Source: Dendronalium phyllosphericum CENA369 (lineage in GTDB: Bacteria; Cyanobacteriota; Cyanobacteriia; Cyanobacteriales; Nostocaceae). Taken from it: a stretch of 52,771 nucleotides of DNA. A program made the translations under genes and the position numbers. The notes beneath the pieces are model-generated. The model saw only the letters and a list, made by a program, of their open reading frames with translations, had not been told where the DNA came from and did not search any database. Shown piece by piece: positions 35,617 through 45,954 of this stretch (positions are counted from its first letter, which is position 1; each line of letters opens with the position of its first letter). The DNA lies in NCBI RefSeq assembly GCF_016056275.1, contig NZ_JAECZA010000020.1, positions 36,732 to 89,502 on the forward strand. The letters run 5' to 3'.

Positions 35617-36576
35617 GTGCAGATCACATTTTTAGGGACTAGTTCTGGTGTACCCACAAGAGGACGCAATGTTTCCAGCGTTGCCCTCAGATTACCCCAA
35701 CGGGCAGAACTGTGGTTATTCGACTGTGGCGAAGGTACTCAACATCAACTTTTGCGGAGTGACCTGAAAAGCAGCCAACTATCCCGAATTTTTATCACCC
35801 ACATGCACGGCGACCACATTTTTGGCTTAATGGGACTTTTGGCTAGTTGCGGCTTGGCTGGTAACGTGCAACGAGTTGATATTTACGGCCCGCCGGGATT
35901 AAATGAATATATCCAAGCTGCTTCTCGTTATTCCCATACGCACTTTTCTTATCCCGTCAAAGTTCATACCATCCGTCCTGGAGTCATTTATGAAGATGAT
36001 GAATTCACTGTTAGCTGTGGTCTTTTGCATCACCGCATCCCAGCTTTTGGTTATCGCGTAGCAGAAAAAGACCGAGCCGGACGTTTTGATGTTGAAAAAG
36101 CTCAGGCTTTGCAAATTCCTCCCGGTCGTGTTTACGGTCAACTCAAGCGTGGTGAAACAGTGACCCTTACTGATGGACGAGTGATTAATGGCACAGAACT
36201 ATGCGGCCCTATAGAAATTGGACGCAAGATTGCTTATTGCACAGACACAGTTTATTGCGAGGGCGCAGTTGAATTGGCGCAAGATGTAGATGTTTTAATT
36301 CATGAGGCTACCTTTGCCCATCAAGATGCAGATATGGCTTTTCAGCGGCTGCATTCTACATCTACGATGGCAGCACAAACAGCCTTAGTCGCCAAAGCGC
36401 ATCGATTAATTATGACTCATTTCAGTCCCCGCTATGCTCCCGGAAATTCTTTAGAGTTAAAGGATTTGCTTCAAGAAGCTCGTGCAATCTTTCCCAATAC
36501 AGATATGGCTTATGATTTCTTGATTTATGATGTCCCCAGACGCAGAGAAGTAGAGTTAACTAAGGTAAATGCTTAA
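35617..36576 (+). CDS. rnz: Ribonuclease Z (tRNA 3' endonuclease)
   Basis: RNase Z trims the 3' trailer of precursor tRNAs, which is essential here because tRNA-Gly in this window has no encoded CCA. The 319-residue protein has the metal site ITHMHGDHIFGL (about 62-73), the ELAC-type FLGTSSGVPTRGRNVSS at the N-terminus, a GCG-like flexible arm region (IPPGRVYGQLKRGETVTL), and the later His/Asp ligands in CTDTVYCEGA, HEATFAHQD and LIMTHFSPRY. The length and motifs are those of the short bacterial form, active as a homodimer. The start is a GTG directly at the conserved MQITFLGT. Confidence 0.96.
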   Translation: MQITFLGTSSGVPTRGRNVSSVALRLPQRAELWLFDCGEGTQHQLLRSDLKSSQLSRIFITHMHGDHIFGLMGLLASCGLAGNVQRVDIYGPPGLNEYIQAASRYSHTHFSYPVKVHTIRPGVIYEDDEFTVSCGLLHHRIPAFGYRVAEKDRAGRFDVEKAQALQIPPGRVYGQLKRGETVTLTDGRVINGTELCGPIEIGRKIAYCTDTVYCEGAVELAQDVDVLIHEATFAHQDADMAFQRLHSTSTMAAQTALVAKAHRLIMTHFSPRYAPGNSLELKDLLQEARAIFPNTDMAYDFLIYDVPRRREVELTKVNA

Positions 36577-37518
36577 ATAGCATTGACGGCAAATACATCT
36601 ACATTAAAAGTCAGAAGTCAGAATTTAGAGAAAATTTGATATTACAAGTACATTCATCAGGAAAATTAATTCCTGATTCTTCCATTATTCTCATTTCTGA
36701 ATTCTGGCTTCTGAATTTTTACCATTTGAAATTAGGAACCGGAAATAATTGACTAATTTTATATAATCTTAAATCTAAAATATTAAAGACAAAATAAAAC
36801 TGTAATTTAATCTACTTTTTTAATATACAGACAACACTGAATATAGCAGATTTTATTATACAGGTTTAAACAGGTTACAAAAAGAATACATACATTAAAT
36901 ATACAATTTAATCCGACTGCCAGAGATTTTATTGTAAATAAACTTCTAAATTTCTACCTATTATTATTGAGCACATCAACTCAGTAGTATCAATATTGAA
37001 AGCTGATTGTTAACCGCTTTTCAAACAAAGCATCCAGTTCTCAACAAGTAAACTACAACAAAGTTTGAATGGGTTTATTAAAGTAGTTTTATATACTTTT
37101 TTCTAGTCTAGCAAATTGATTATTATTCAATTTATATTTTTCCTTAGCAGCAAAATTCATGTACTGTAGTACTGAGAAAACTTAAATCACATCAATAATA
37201 AAACATCTAAAATAAAAGAACAATTTTAACTATTAAGGATACCGTGAAGATGAACTCAGAGGGTTGACTGTCGTCATAACCTCAATATAGTCTCAAGATT
37301 CACACGACCACTTGTAGCCGACCTAAAGTTCACCACCTTGATTTAATGAAAGTTAGTATGTGTCAATTTTACCTTCATTACTTATTGTTAGAAATCTTTA
37401 TCGCTAGATTAGGAAACATTTAGTATATTGTTATGTCTATAAGTTAAAAAAATTCATGCACAAGATATTCTTTCACAATCTACCAGACATATTGTTTCGA
37501 TATTAGAGGACTTTAATA
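36577..37518. other. Long A/T-rich leader of the polysaccharide gene
   Basis: No gene in 940 bases. An imperfect inverted repeat (AAAAGTCAGAAGTCAGAATTT near 36606; CTGAATTCTGGCTTCTGAATTTT near 36697) lies downstream of rnz and may end its transcript. The remainder is very A/T-rich. A less A/T-rich patch around 37240-37330 could be part of a 5' leader RNA, but I recognise no riboswitch class there. Confidence 0.4.
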
Positions 37519-39690
37519 GTGGCTAATACGAGTCTGAATCAAGAGCAACTGGTTACTAACACTTCACTAAGAGCGTTTGACATCAGACAAATATCTACGA
37601 TTTTACTTCGCCGACGCTTTCTCATCTTGGGTATTTCCTGTACGGTCATGTCAATTGCTGGCTTACTGGCAGTTATTCACAAACCGAGTTACCAAAGCTC
37701 TATGCAGATACTGGTAAGCTCCAATTTAGGTGACTCCCAGTCAAGTGATATGCCAAGAGGTGTCAATAATGATTTGACTAGCTCTAATCCACAAACTGAC
37801 TACGCAGCTCAGATGAAACTAATGCTGAGTTCTAAACTAATTGAAAAAGCTGTAGATTCGCTTCGTCCATATTATCCAGATATTACCTTAGAAGACATCA
37901 AAGGTAAAAATCAGGAAGATGAGAAAGCGCCTTTGGAAGTGACTCAAGTAGGAGTTAGGACAGGAGTTAATCAAGTTTTTAGTAAAGTCTATGAAGTTTC
38001 TTTTAAAGATGCCGATCCGCTAAAAGCCAAACGAGTAATTCAAGCCCTACAAAAAGTCTATCAAGACTACAATATAGAGCAGCAAAAAAAACGTCTAAAT
38101 AAAGAGATTTCTTTGATTAATGCTCGCTTGCCGAAAATTAAAAAAGAGGTGAGTCAAGCAGAGCAAAATTTAGAAGATTTTCGCAGAAAACATAACTTAC
38201 TCGATCCAGAAGTAGAAAGTAAAATTGTTGTACAATCTCTTACTGACACTCACAAACAGCTACAAAGTACTCGCGCCCAGCTTCAAGACGTACAAACTCG
38301 CTACAAAAGCCTAGAGCAAAAAACAGCTATTTCTTTTCGTTTAAGTCAATCGAGCCGTTACCAATCGTTATTAAATGAGATTCAACAGACTGAACAGGCT
38401 CTTGCTAAGGAGCGACTGCGCTATACAGATGAATCTCCAACAGTAGAGGAATTAGAGCGGCAACGCAAAAGTCAACAGAAATTATTAGAGCAAGAGTTAC
38501 AATCCCTAAAACAAGAAGCTCCCATTGATAGCACAGAAAAAGCGTCCTTGACACAAGGGCAGATGGCAGAAATTAATCCGCAGCTAGCACAAGAATTAAT
38601 TCAGTTGCAGGCAACAGCCCAAGGACTAAGTGCCAACGAACAAAGTCTAGCTCAATCAGAACAGCAGCTTCGCGCTAAGTTACGTAAGTACCCAAGCCTG
38701 ATATTAGAATACAACCGCCTCCTACCAGCAGTCGAAAACAATCGCAAAATCCTCGAACAACTGCTAGAGACACAACAATCTTTAGGATTGAAAATTCCTC
38801 AAGGAGGATATGACTGGCAGGTATTAGGAGAATCGGATTTAGAAACCTCTACAAGTGACAATAGATTATTCATTTTACTAGGAGGCGCGATCGCCGGGCC
38901 GATTTTAGGCGTTGCAGTAGCCTTAACTTGGGGAATGTTCAGTTATGCAATCTACTCGGCACAAGAATTACAAAAGCTGACAAATCTCCGATTACTGGGG
39001 TCAGTGCCAAACCTCAAGCCCCGTCGTGCTCAGAAGCGGCTGCCAATGTCTTTACAGGAAAGGCACTATTTGACTCCTTCTTTAGTCGAAGCAGACAGTT
39101 GGTTGCCTTACCACGAAACTTTGGATATGGTCTACCAAAACATTCAAATATTAAAATATCCCTTCACCTTTAAGTCGCTGATGTTGACTTCAGCCGGATC
39201 TGGAGAAGGTAAGACAACCTTATCCTTGGGGCTTGCAGCTAGCGCCGCCCACATGCATCGACGGGTACTGCTGATTGACGGCAATCTTCGGTATCCCAGG
39301 CTGCACAAAACTCTCAAACTATCCAATGATTGGGGACTATCGCTGTTATTACTCGATGAGACAAATACCCGCGTTCAAGATTATATCCAGCCTATTCACC
39401 CCGCCATTGACATTTTGACTGCTGGCCCGACACCAGAAGATACAGTCAAGCTGCTGAGTTCCCAGCGAATGAAAGAATTGCTAGAGTTGTTTGAGCAAAT
39501 TTATGACCTAGTGCTGATCGATGCTCCGCCCATTTTAAACACGGTAGATGGCAGAATTTTAGCAGCTTTTTGTAATGGCATCATTATGGTGGGGCGTATT
39601 GGTCAGGTCAACCAAAATGAATTGACTCAGGCTACAGGAATTTTAAGCCAGTTGAATTTAATTGGAATTGTTGCTAATGATATTTACTAA
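37519..39690 (+). CDS. Wzz/BY-kinase-type polysaccharide export protein
   Basis: The 723-residue protein joins a Wzz chain-length domain (helix 1 near 30-52; long coiled coil about 180-430; second helix about 453-475) to a cytoplasmic ATPase. The ATPase has Walker A SAGSGEGKTTLSLGLAA near 558, A-prime VLLIDGNLRYP and Walker B DLVLIDAPP. Such proteins control chain length and export of capsule or exopolysaccharide through autophosphorylation of a C-terminal tyrosine cluster. Here the C-terminus is VANDIY, with only one tyrosine, so classic cluster phosphorylation seems lost or minimal. Walker A-prime has DGN instead of the common DAD. AGAGGA precedes the GTG start. No Wza or glycosyltransferase gene is adjacent. 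Confidence 0.9.
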   Translation: MANTSLNQEQLVTNTSLRAFDIRQISTILLRRRFLILGISCTVMSIAGLLAVIHKPSYQSSMQILVSSNLGDSQSSDMPRGVNNDLTSSNPQTDYAAQMKLMLSSKLIEKAVDSLRPYYPDITLEDIKGKNQEDEKAPLEVTQVGVRTGVNQVFSKVYEVSFKDADPLKAKRVIQALQKVYQDYNIEQQKKRLNKEISLINARLPKIKKEVSQAEQNLEDFRRKHNLLDPEVESKIVVQSLTDTHKQLQSTRAQLQDVQTRYKSLEQKTAISFRLSQSSRYQSLLNEIQQTEQALAKERLRYTDESPTVEELERQRKSQQKLLEQELQSLKQEAPIDSTEKASLTQGQMAEINPQLAQELIQLQATAQGLSANEQSLAQSEQQLRAKLRKYPSLILEYNRLLPAVENNRKILEQLLETQQSLGLKIPQGGYDWQVLGESDLETSTSDNRLFILLGGAIAGPILGVAVALTWGMFSYAIYSAQELQKLTNLRLLGSVPNLKPRRAQKRLPMSLQERHYLTPSLVEADSWLPYHETLDMVYQNIQILKYPFTFKSLMLTSAGSGEGKTTLSLGLAASAAHMHRRVLLIDGNLRYPRLHKTLKLSNDWGLSLLLLDETNTRVQDYIQPIHPAIDILTAGPTPEDTVKLLSSQRMKELLELFEQIYDLVLIDAPPILNTVDGRILAAFCNGIIMVGRIGQVNQNELTQATGILSQLNLIGIVANDIY

Positions 39691-39787
39691 GCTAAAGCGT
39701 ATTTGACTGACAAATATCAAACGATAACCGATCGCTGACTGTCAACTTTCGCTAAATTGGAAAAAGGTAAATACAAGGAAATTTTCA

Positions 39788-40483
39788 ATGTCAGCACAAT
39801 TGTTACTGGTGGATGATGAACCAGGATTGCGGGAAGCCGTGAAAGACTATTTACAAGAAAGCGGTTTCAGTGTTCAAGTCGCCAGTAACGCCCGTGAAGG
39901 TTGGGACTGGATGCAGCAGAACACACCTGACTTAGTGATTTCTGATATCATGATGCCTCAGGTGGATGGTTATCAGTTCCTCAAACAACTGCGAGAAGAC
40001 CCCCGCTTTCAATCACTCCCGGTCGTATTTTTAACTGCTAAAGGAATGACAGGCGATCGCATTCAAGGCTATCATGCTGGTGTTGATGCTTATCTGCCTA
40101 AACCCTTCGATCCAGATGAATTAGTGGCAATAGTTGAAAACTTACTGACCCGCCGTTCAGCCAAGCTTCTGGCTAAGGCTGAAGAGGGTGAAACACCAGA
40201 TATTGCCGAACTAGCCAGTCAGATTGCCCAAATCAAGGCTCTATTAACCCAAAGAAATGCGATCGCTCAATCCCCAACTCCCTTTAAAATCGACTTGACC
40301 CCCAGAGAACAAAGTGTTCTAAACTTGGTCGCTGAAGGATTGATGAATAAAGAAATTGCTCGTCGCTTAGAAACCAGCGTTCGCAATGTAGAAAAATACG
40401 TCAGTCGTTTGTTTAGTAAAACAGGTACAAATAGTCGTACTGAGTTAGTTCGTTTTGCCCTAGAACACGGTCTTGCTAAATAA
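39788..40483 (+). CDS. REC-LuxR response regulator (Ycf29/Rre1-like)
   Basis: The 231-residue protein has a receiver domain with DDEP at residues 9-12, acceptor Asp in DLVISDIMMPQVDGYQFLKQL near 53, and Lys in DAYLPKPFDPDEL near 105. A linker follows, then a LuxR helix-turn-helix (LTPREQSVLNLVAEGLMNKEIARRLETSVRNVEKYVSRLF). The block VVFLTAKGMTGDRIQGYHAG is close to what I recall of cyanobacterial Rre1/Ycf29, a stress and light-related regulator. That name is by memory of the family, so no symbol is given. It stands about 100 bases downstream of the polysaccharide gene and has its own terminator. Confidence 0.85.
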   Translation: MSAQLLLVDDEPGLREAVKDYLQESGFSVQVASNAREGWDWMQQNTPDLVISDIMMPQVDGYQFLKQLREDPRFQSLPVVFLTAKGMTGDRIQGYHAGVDAYLPKPFDPDELVAIVENLLTRRSAKLLAKAEEGETPDIAELASQIAQIKALLTQRNAIAQSPTPFKIDLTPREQSVLNLVAEGLMNKEIARRLETSVRNVEKYVSRLFSKTGTNSRTELVRFALEHGLAK

Positions 40484-40495
40484 ACGTAAAAGGGA

Positions 40496-40655
40496 CTGGG
40501 GATTAGGGATTAGGGATTGGGGTAGTGGTAGAGCAAACGCTCATATTGTGGAATTGTGCTTTAACCCCTCCCAAATTTGGGAGCAATTTCCCAGTACCCA
40601 GGAAACCTTTCCTGTGCGGCTGGCTCCTCAGCACTCAGCACTCAGCACTTTGCTA
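40496..40655. repeat. Tandem repeats after the regulator gene
   Basis: GGGATTA heptamers (about 40496-40520) and a CAGCACT heptamer run (40630-40650, the reverse of TGCTGAG) flank a non-repetitive spacer. Confidence 0.65.
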
Positions 40656-40689
40656 CAGCATCACCAAACAACACTGAGTTTATAAACAA

Positions 40690-40730
40690 GTCGTCAGAAT
40701 TGAGGATGAATTCTGACGACTGACACTTTT
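40690..40730 (+). terminator. Stem-loop terminator region
   Basis: GTCGTCAGAATT (40690-40701) and AATTCTGACGAC (40709-40720) form a perfect 12-bp stem with a 7-base loop followed by TGACACTTTT. It lies about 200 bases past the regulator stop. Confidence 0.65.
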
Positions 40731-41284
40731 ATTCTGTTGAGATAAAACTAGTCTTCTGTGCTTGGATTTGAATTCGTTTGCACCTACCTTAACAGGGATA
40801 TTTCTAACTCCTGACTTCACTGCTATCAAGATAATGCAGTTGAGGTAAGACAAATTGTAGGTTGGCTTTAGCCGCAGTAAAACCCAAAAAAGCCTTAGTA
40901 ATGTAGGGTCAATCGTTGTTTTTGTGCTGTTTTGAATGGTAGTTTTATTTCTAGCGTAGATACACTAGTTCATAGTTCTTCAAATTCAAGTAAAATCCCA
41001 GTTAGGGCTTCTTTCCCTGAAAGATAAATTTTCAAAGACCGTAACCCGCCTCAAGCAAGGTATTACTTCATTACTACGTACTTAAAAATATTCGTAGCCT
41101 CAAGGGCAAAGACCCTATGGATACTTTTTTGGCTTTTGAGAGAGTAGTATCATCTTTAGCTTGTAGCCTAAAAGTTAGGTGGTACAAACTAAGTCATTGT
41201 CAAAGAGAATAAGTTTAAATTATAAAAATTTACCATCATATCCTCAATCAACAATTTGCCACCACTCAAATTTTAATTTGAGCC
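40731..41284. other. Intergenic region, no gene recognised
   Basis: About 550 bases with no convincing frame. Two related short segments, CGCCTCAAGC near 41050 and AGCCTCAAGGGCAAAGACCC near 41095, might be part of a structured transcript, but I recognise no RNA family. A 60-codon frame at 41179-41361 overlaps the end of the next gene and is rejected. Confidence 0.35.
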
Positions 41285-41575
41285 TTAACTATTGGCTGTT
41301 GTTGTATCAACAGAATTGCGTAAGCGCATTAGTTGGCGGCGCATTTGGGGTGAGGCTTTAAACTCAGATACTTCTTGAGCTTTAACAGATGCTTGCAGCG
41401 TCTCTAGGAAGTCATCCGAACCTTCGGTTAAAGCATCCAGTAGCACCTGCAACAGTTGTTCGCGATCGCCCAGTAAACTCTTTTCCTCAATCAACCGAAA
41501 TTTGAGATGTATTTCGCACTCATAAACACCTACTTCAATATTATTTATTTGGCGTGGTAATGCTTTCGAGTTCAT
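41285..41575 (-). CDS. Conserved hypothetical protein, 96 residues
   Basis: A small soluble protein beginning MNSKALPRQINNIEVGVYEC. A strand-rich first part (YECEIHLKFRLIEEKSLLG) is followed by helices (REQLLQVLLDALTEGSDDFLETLQASV) and a Gln/Arg-rich helix (SPQMRRQLMRLRNSV). Its composition and codon use look real. I recall similar short proteins in other Nostocales but not a function. It is alone on its strand, with a long leader upstream. Confidence 0.65.
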   Translation of the reverse strand: MNSKALPRQINNIEVGVYECEIHLKFRLIEEKSLLGDREQLLQVLLDALTEGSDDFLETLQASVKAQEVSEFKASPQMRRQLMRLRNSVDTTTANS

Positions 41576-42331
41576 AGTTTTGAGGGTTCCTGTACTTGGT
41601 GGTCATGAGAGTGAGCGAGCTATATCCAAGAGCAAAAATTCTTGATGTTTTTTAAGTTCACAGCCCAAAAATTAAAAATTTTTCCTCAGTCCATAGCATT
41701 TATATTCCATTTCACTCTCTTGTGATTTTTTCATAGCTAAACTTTACACTGCCTCTGTCAAGAGCTTCGTGCCCTAAATATGCTTTAGGTAAGCCATAAC
41801 TATTATTCAGTTTTTAAGATTCTATACAATAAAGTTTTTGTAAGAAGTTGTTATGGCTTTTTAAAGGTTTTTACATCAACTTTATCTTAACGTCAACAAT
41901 AGTTTGAGTTTTTACTGAACTTTTGGTGTTTACACGTAAGTAAATACGCTGTTTTTTTTTGCTTTTATTAAAGCCAGACGTAGCTGTAGGATAATTACGT
42001 AAAATTACTGGATGTACGTTTTATTCATCATCAAAATCAGGAGACTTTGATGAATAAATTTAGTGTAAGTAAACCTCAAGTTAACTGATACCATTTTGAA
42101 TTGCAGGGAACTGGGAATTGGCAAAAGGGTAAGGGGTAAGAAAAAAGGGAAATAACTACCCCTTTGCCCTTTAAGCTTTTGCTTTTCCCCTGTTGTTCCA
42201 ATTCCTGCGGCTACTATACTTTTGTCAAGAAGTTTAAGTTACATTCCTTGCTTGTGCGTGAAGTGCATTTTAGCCCAAGCATAGCGTTTACAATGATTTC
42301 AGTGTAATCAACTCAAACCTTACACCCTTCT
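41576..42331. other. Divergent intergenic region upstream of ndhM
   Basis: No gene in about 755 bases. A long imperfect inverted repeat of AAAGGGTAAGGGGTA (42125-42139) and TACCCCTTTGCCCTTT (42158-42173) lies about 160 bases before ndhM. Promoters of both flanking genes must lie here. Confidence 0.45.
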
Positions 42332-42691
42332 ATGGACAATCCAATGCTGCTCAAGTCCACAACCCGGCATATCCGCATTTTTGCGGCAGAAATTGACCGG
42401 GATGGCGAACTGGTTCCCAGTAGTCAGGTTTTAACGTTGGATGTTGACCCAGACAACGAATTCAATTGGAATGAAGATGCACTGCAACAGGTTTATCGGA
42501 AGTTTGATGAACTTGTAGAAGCATCTAGTGGCGCAGACCTGACAGACTATAACTTACGCCGCATTGGGTCAGACTTGGAGCATCATTTGCGATCGCTCCT
42601 ACAAAAAGGCGAAATCAGCTACAATCTCTCTGCTCGCGTCACCAACTACAGCATGGGACTTCCTCATGTTGCAGTTGACGAGAATAAGTAG
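42332..42691 (+). CDS. ndhM: NAD(P)H-quinone oxidoreductase subunit M
   Basis: NdhM is a peripheral, cyanobacteria/plastid-specific subunit of the thylakoid NDH-1 complex that takes electrons from ferredoxin for cyclic flow and CO2 uptake. The 119-residue protein carries the family core [72 protein letters not shown] and a conserved ending YSMGLPHV. A second ATG at codon 5 (42344) could be the true start. The 42332 start is kept because it is also in good context. A stem-loop terminator follows. Confidence 0.96.
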   Translation: MDNPMLLKSTTRHIRIFAAEIDRDGELVPSSQVLTLDVDPDNEFNWNEDALQQVYRKFDELVEASSGADLTDYNLRRIGSDLEHHLRSLLQKGEISYNLSARVTNYSMGLPHVAVDENK

Positions 42692-42742
42692 ATTTCAGAC
42701 TGACCAGTTATGAGTAATAATTACTATTACGCCTAACTCTTA

Positions 42743-42775
42743 GGGGTATGGCAGTGCCATACCCTTAAATTTTAG
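42743..42775 (+). terminator. Terminator of ndhM
   Basis: AGGGGTATGGCA is followed by its near-exact reverse complement TGCCATACCCTT and then AAATTTTAG. It lies about 50 bases past the ndhM stop. Confidence 0.75.
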
Positions 42776-43373
42776 ATAACTTGCTGTTTCTCAGCTAATT
42801 TCCGACTTTTATCTCCTTTTTACCAAAAAATATCCTGATAAAGTGTTTTCCTAAATTAACGACTACGCAGTTGTAGTAACTAGTGCCTAGGCACAAAGCC
42901 TGCGACTAGACAAACCCCTAAATTATTTAGTCATCAGTATTCATCAAATCTGGAAATGGTAAAAAAGTACTTTAAGAGACAGCATCTCAGCCATCTTAAT
43001 TCTTAATTAAAGTTAATTGATGCACGAGACTTATAAACTAAAGAAATATCAGCATTCTTTACCTCTTGCTAATGGGTAAATTCATGAATAACTAAACAGT
43101 TTAGATGTGTTTGGGTTATGCTTTGGTGACAGGATTAAACTTAGCTGCTATGACCATAGAGAGCCATAGAGCAATAGAAGCTATCATGAGGCTGTAGGGT
43201 TAATCGAGGAGTATGTTCTTGGCATAGATATAAGTAAATTAATTTAGTATCTGCTGGTATCTGCCAGCTAAAATTTACGATCCTCAGTTGGATACATCAA
43301 GTTTAAGAAATATGAGCGGTGTAGATTGCCGCTGCTAACACTGTTGAAGAAATCGCCGATCGCCCCGAACACT
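42776..43373. other. Intergenic region before the phosphatase gene
   Basis: About 600 bases with no recognised gene or clear secondary structure. A TTG start at 43326, in frame with the next gene, is not favoured. Confidence 0.4.
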
Positions 43374-45659
43374 ATGGAAAATGATGCGGCAACGCTCTAC
43401 TGCCCTAACGAAATTTGTCAGGCTGCTAACCCCCTGACTCATAAGTTTTGCCAGCGATGCTCCACACCCCTACCTAAACGTTATCTCTGGGCTGTGGGAG
43501 ATGGTCTGAGTGGGGGTAGCCCCGGAGAAATATTAAGCGATCGCTATTTAGTCATTAGTAAATCTATTGTTTTAGACACCAAGCCAGGGTTACTACCCGA
43601 AGCGCCTGAGTTAGAAAATTTGCAAAGCATCAGAGCTTATCTAAGACTAATTCCCTATCGCTTAAACGTACCGCAGGTATATGGAGTTCTTGCTTTAGGT
43701 GAGGGACGTTCGCAAAAAGAAGTCTTACTTTTAGAAAAACCGCCGCTGTTAACAGATACTACTGTTTCCCAAGTGCAGCTATGTAGCCAATTAATTACTG
43801 CTTGGCGCGATGCCACATCAATGCGTCAACTCAATTGGCTATGGCAGATAGCTCATTTGTGGCAACCTTTTGTAACTGAAGGCGTAGCATCAAGCTTACT
43901 CGACCCGCATTTATTAAGGGTAGAAGGGTCGTTAGTCCGCTTATTAGAATTACGTTTTGACTCCGAAGCAATTAACTTAACTCAATTAGGTGAATTTTGG
44001 CGACAATTGCACTCACATGCAAAACCAGTCATAGCTGAATTTGTGAAAGAAATTAGCAGTTCGCTAATTCAAGGGGATATTAATTCCTCAGAGATATTAA
44101 TTGCTGTTTTAGATCGAGGATTGGCAGAATTAGGACGTACTCAAACACCCAGCATCAAAATTATCACTAAAACTGATACTGGACCGAGCCGCCAACGTAA
44201 CGAAGATGCTTGTTACCCGCCCAGTGGCACGCTGGTGAGCAAACCACCCCAAGCAACAGCCTTAGCCATTGTTTGTGACGGCATTGGCGGGCACGAGGGA
44301 GGCAATGTCGCATCCAATTTAGCGATTGAAACGATTCAGCAGCAGGTGCAGCAACTGACAAAAGTTCCCTACGACCACATAGAACCCTCACTTTTGCTGG
44401 CTGACTTAGACATAGCCGTAGCAGTTGCCAATGACAAAATTAGTCAGCGCAATGACGGCGAACACCGACATGGACGGCAACGCATGGGCACAACCTTGGT
44501 AATGGCGTTGCCTCTTGCCCAAGAAATGTATATCACCCACGTTGGTGATAGTCGGGCTTATTGGATTACGCACCATAACTGTTATCAAGTTACCCTCGAC
44601 GATGATGTTGCTTCTAGGGAAGTCAGACTCGGCTATGCCATCTATCGGGAAGCCGTGCAACAGAATGGTGCAGGCTCTCTAGTTCAAGCTTTGGGCATGA
44701 GTTCCAGCAACTCATTACATCCCACCTCTCAACGGTTTATTCTCGACGAAGATGCTATTTTTCTTTTAACATCTGATGGATTGAGTGACTTTGACCGCGT
44801 TGAAGAATACTGGGAAGCGGATATCTTGCCAATTTTGACTGGTGAAGAAAATGTGGGCAATGTTGCTAATAGATTAATCGAAATTGCCAACACCAAGAAT
44901 GGACATGATAATGTCACCATTGCTTTAGTACACTATCAACTCCAATACCATGAGCCAGAGTTGAGTCTGAAAGCAGTCATCCCAGAAAATGTCCCTGTCA
45001 AAGCTCCTGCATCTGCGATCCAAGCAACACTATTAGAAGATAGCCCTCCCCAAAAAACAAAAGTAATTCCAGAAAACAAGCCTGCCCCAACTACTCAACT
45101 GCCGTTTCATTTGATAGTACCGTTAATATTAGTTGTAGTAGTTGGTTCGATGGCATACTGGCTCAAGCAACGACTATCGCCATCATCAGGAACAACTCCA
45201 GTATTCTCTAATCCAGTTGCTACCTTGCAGCCAACTGCCTTAGAACCACCAACAGCGCGATCGCTTAAGAATCTGGCTCCGGGATGGGTGATTAAAACCA
45301 ACCGAGAAATTATCTTAAGCAATCGGGAAACCTTTCCTCCTGGCAGCTATTTGGAAGTAATTGATAAAAAACCTAATCCTCAAGCGATTTCTGGAGGCTC
45401 TTCGGTGCAGATGCGACTATGCTCAAATGAAGGAACGCTAGCTCCAGCTAATCCCAAGAATACAGTAGTTTCCAAACCTTCGCAGGCATCTAAGAAACCA
45501 GTTTTGATTGACTTATCTCAACTACAACGCTCTGAGGTCACAGTCCTACAAGCAGATGATAGAAGTCCATGCGATACCGTGTCACAATCTCCAGACAGCC
45601 AACCTTCTGCACCAAATGCCCAAACTGATACCAGTGCAGCTGAGTCAAATACTCGATAA
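43374..45659 (+). CDS. Zinc-ribbon PP2C-type protein phosphatase with membrane anchor
   Basis: The 761-residue protein starts with a zinc ribbon (CPNEICQAANPLTHKFCQRC, residues 9-28). A region of about 220 residues follows that resembles a kinase-like lobe (YRLNVPQVYGVLALGE) without catalytic motifs. The PP2C domain (about 262-505) has the metal-site blocks GPSRQRNEDA, VCDGIGGHEGGNVAS, THVGDSRAYW, LTSDGLSDF and GHDNVTIALV. A membrane helix (LIVPLILVVVVGSMAYWL, about 575-592) and a C-terminal soluble domain complete it. It dephosphorylates Ser/Thr, with the catalytic part facing the cytoplasm. The ATG at 43374 is used because the zinc ribbon begins right after it. The next gene encodes a phospho-threonine-binding FHA protein, suggesting a shared pathway. 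Confidence 0.88.
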   Translation: MENDAATLYCPNEICQAANPLTHKFCQRCSTPLPKRYLWAVGDGLSGGSPGEILSDRYLVISKSIVLDTKPGLLPEAPELENLQSIRAYLRLIPYRLNVPQVYGVLALGEGRSQKEVLLLEKPPLLTDTTVSQVQLCSQLITAWRDATSMRQLNWLWQIAHLWQPFVTEGVASSLLDPHLLRVEGSLVRLLELRFDSEAINLTQLGEFWRQLHSHAKPVIAEFVKEISSSLIQGDINSSEILIAVLDRGLAELGRTQTPSIKIITKTDTGPSRQRNEDACYPPSGTLVSKPPQATALAIVCDGIGGHEGGNVASNLAIETIQQQVQQLTKVPYDHIEPSLLLADLDIAVAVANDKISQRNDGEHRHGRQRMGTTLVMALPLAQEMYITHVGDSRAYWITHHNCYQVTLDDDVASREVRLGYAIYREAVQQNGAGSLVQALGMSSSNSLHPTSQRFILDEDAIFLLTSDGLSDFDRVEEYWEADILPILTGEENVGNVANRLIEIANTKNGHDNVTIALVHYQLQYHEPELSLKAVIPENVPVKAPASAIQATLLEDSPPQKTKVIPENKPAPTTQLPFHLIVPLILVVVVGSMAYWLKQRLSPSSGTTPVFSNPVATLQPTALEPPTARSLKNLAPGWVIKTNREIILSNRETFPPGSYLEVIDKKPNPQAISGGSSVQMRLCSNEGTLAPANPKNTVVSKPSQASKKPVLIDLSQLQRSEVTVLQADDRSPCDTVSQSPDSQPSAPNAQTDTSAAESNTR

Positions 45660-45737
45660 ACTAGTAAAAACCTGAAATAATACAGGTCATTATAAAATAA
45701 AAACTCAAGCTGTTATGGCTTTTACCCCTAACTTGAA

Positions 45738-45905
45738 AGTGCTGAGTGCTGAGTCACCAAAGTTTGCCTGGAGGGAGACCCTCCTTGCAACTTCTCACTG
45801 AGTGCTGAGTTAAAAGTTAAAAAGATAAAGGGGAAAGGTAAAGGTTAAAGGGAAAGGGTAAAAACTTTGTTTAATATCCTTTTCCCCTGCCTCCCCTGAC
45901 CCTCT
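45738..45905. repeat. Composite heptamer-hairpin repeat and polypurine repeats
   Basis: TGCTGAG heptamers (45740-45754) flank a segment with the hairpin GGAGGGAGACCCTCC (45770-45784) and are followed by more heptamers (45797-45811), then by AAAGG-type polypurine (45820-45865) and polypyrimidine (45880-45905) repeats. This mirrors the arrangement at 14342-14433. Confidence 0.7.
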
Positions 45906-45954
45906 GCCCTCGTGCTCCCCCCTGTTTACTTTTACCTATTGGTTTTATGAATCA

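Noticed and set aside
37240-37330. Possible structured leader RNA or riboswitch before the polysaccharide gene
   Set aside because: Composition differs from the A/T-rich surroundings, but no conserved motif of a known class was found by eye.
41179-41361. 60-codon plus-strand frame
   Set aside because: Low-complexity, no ribosome site, and overlaps the 3' end of the 96-residue gene on the opposite strand.
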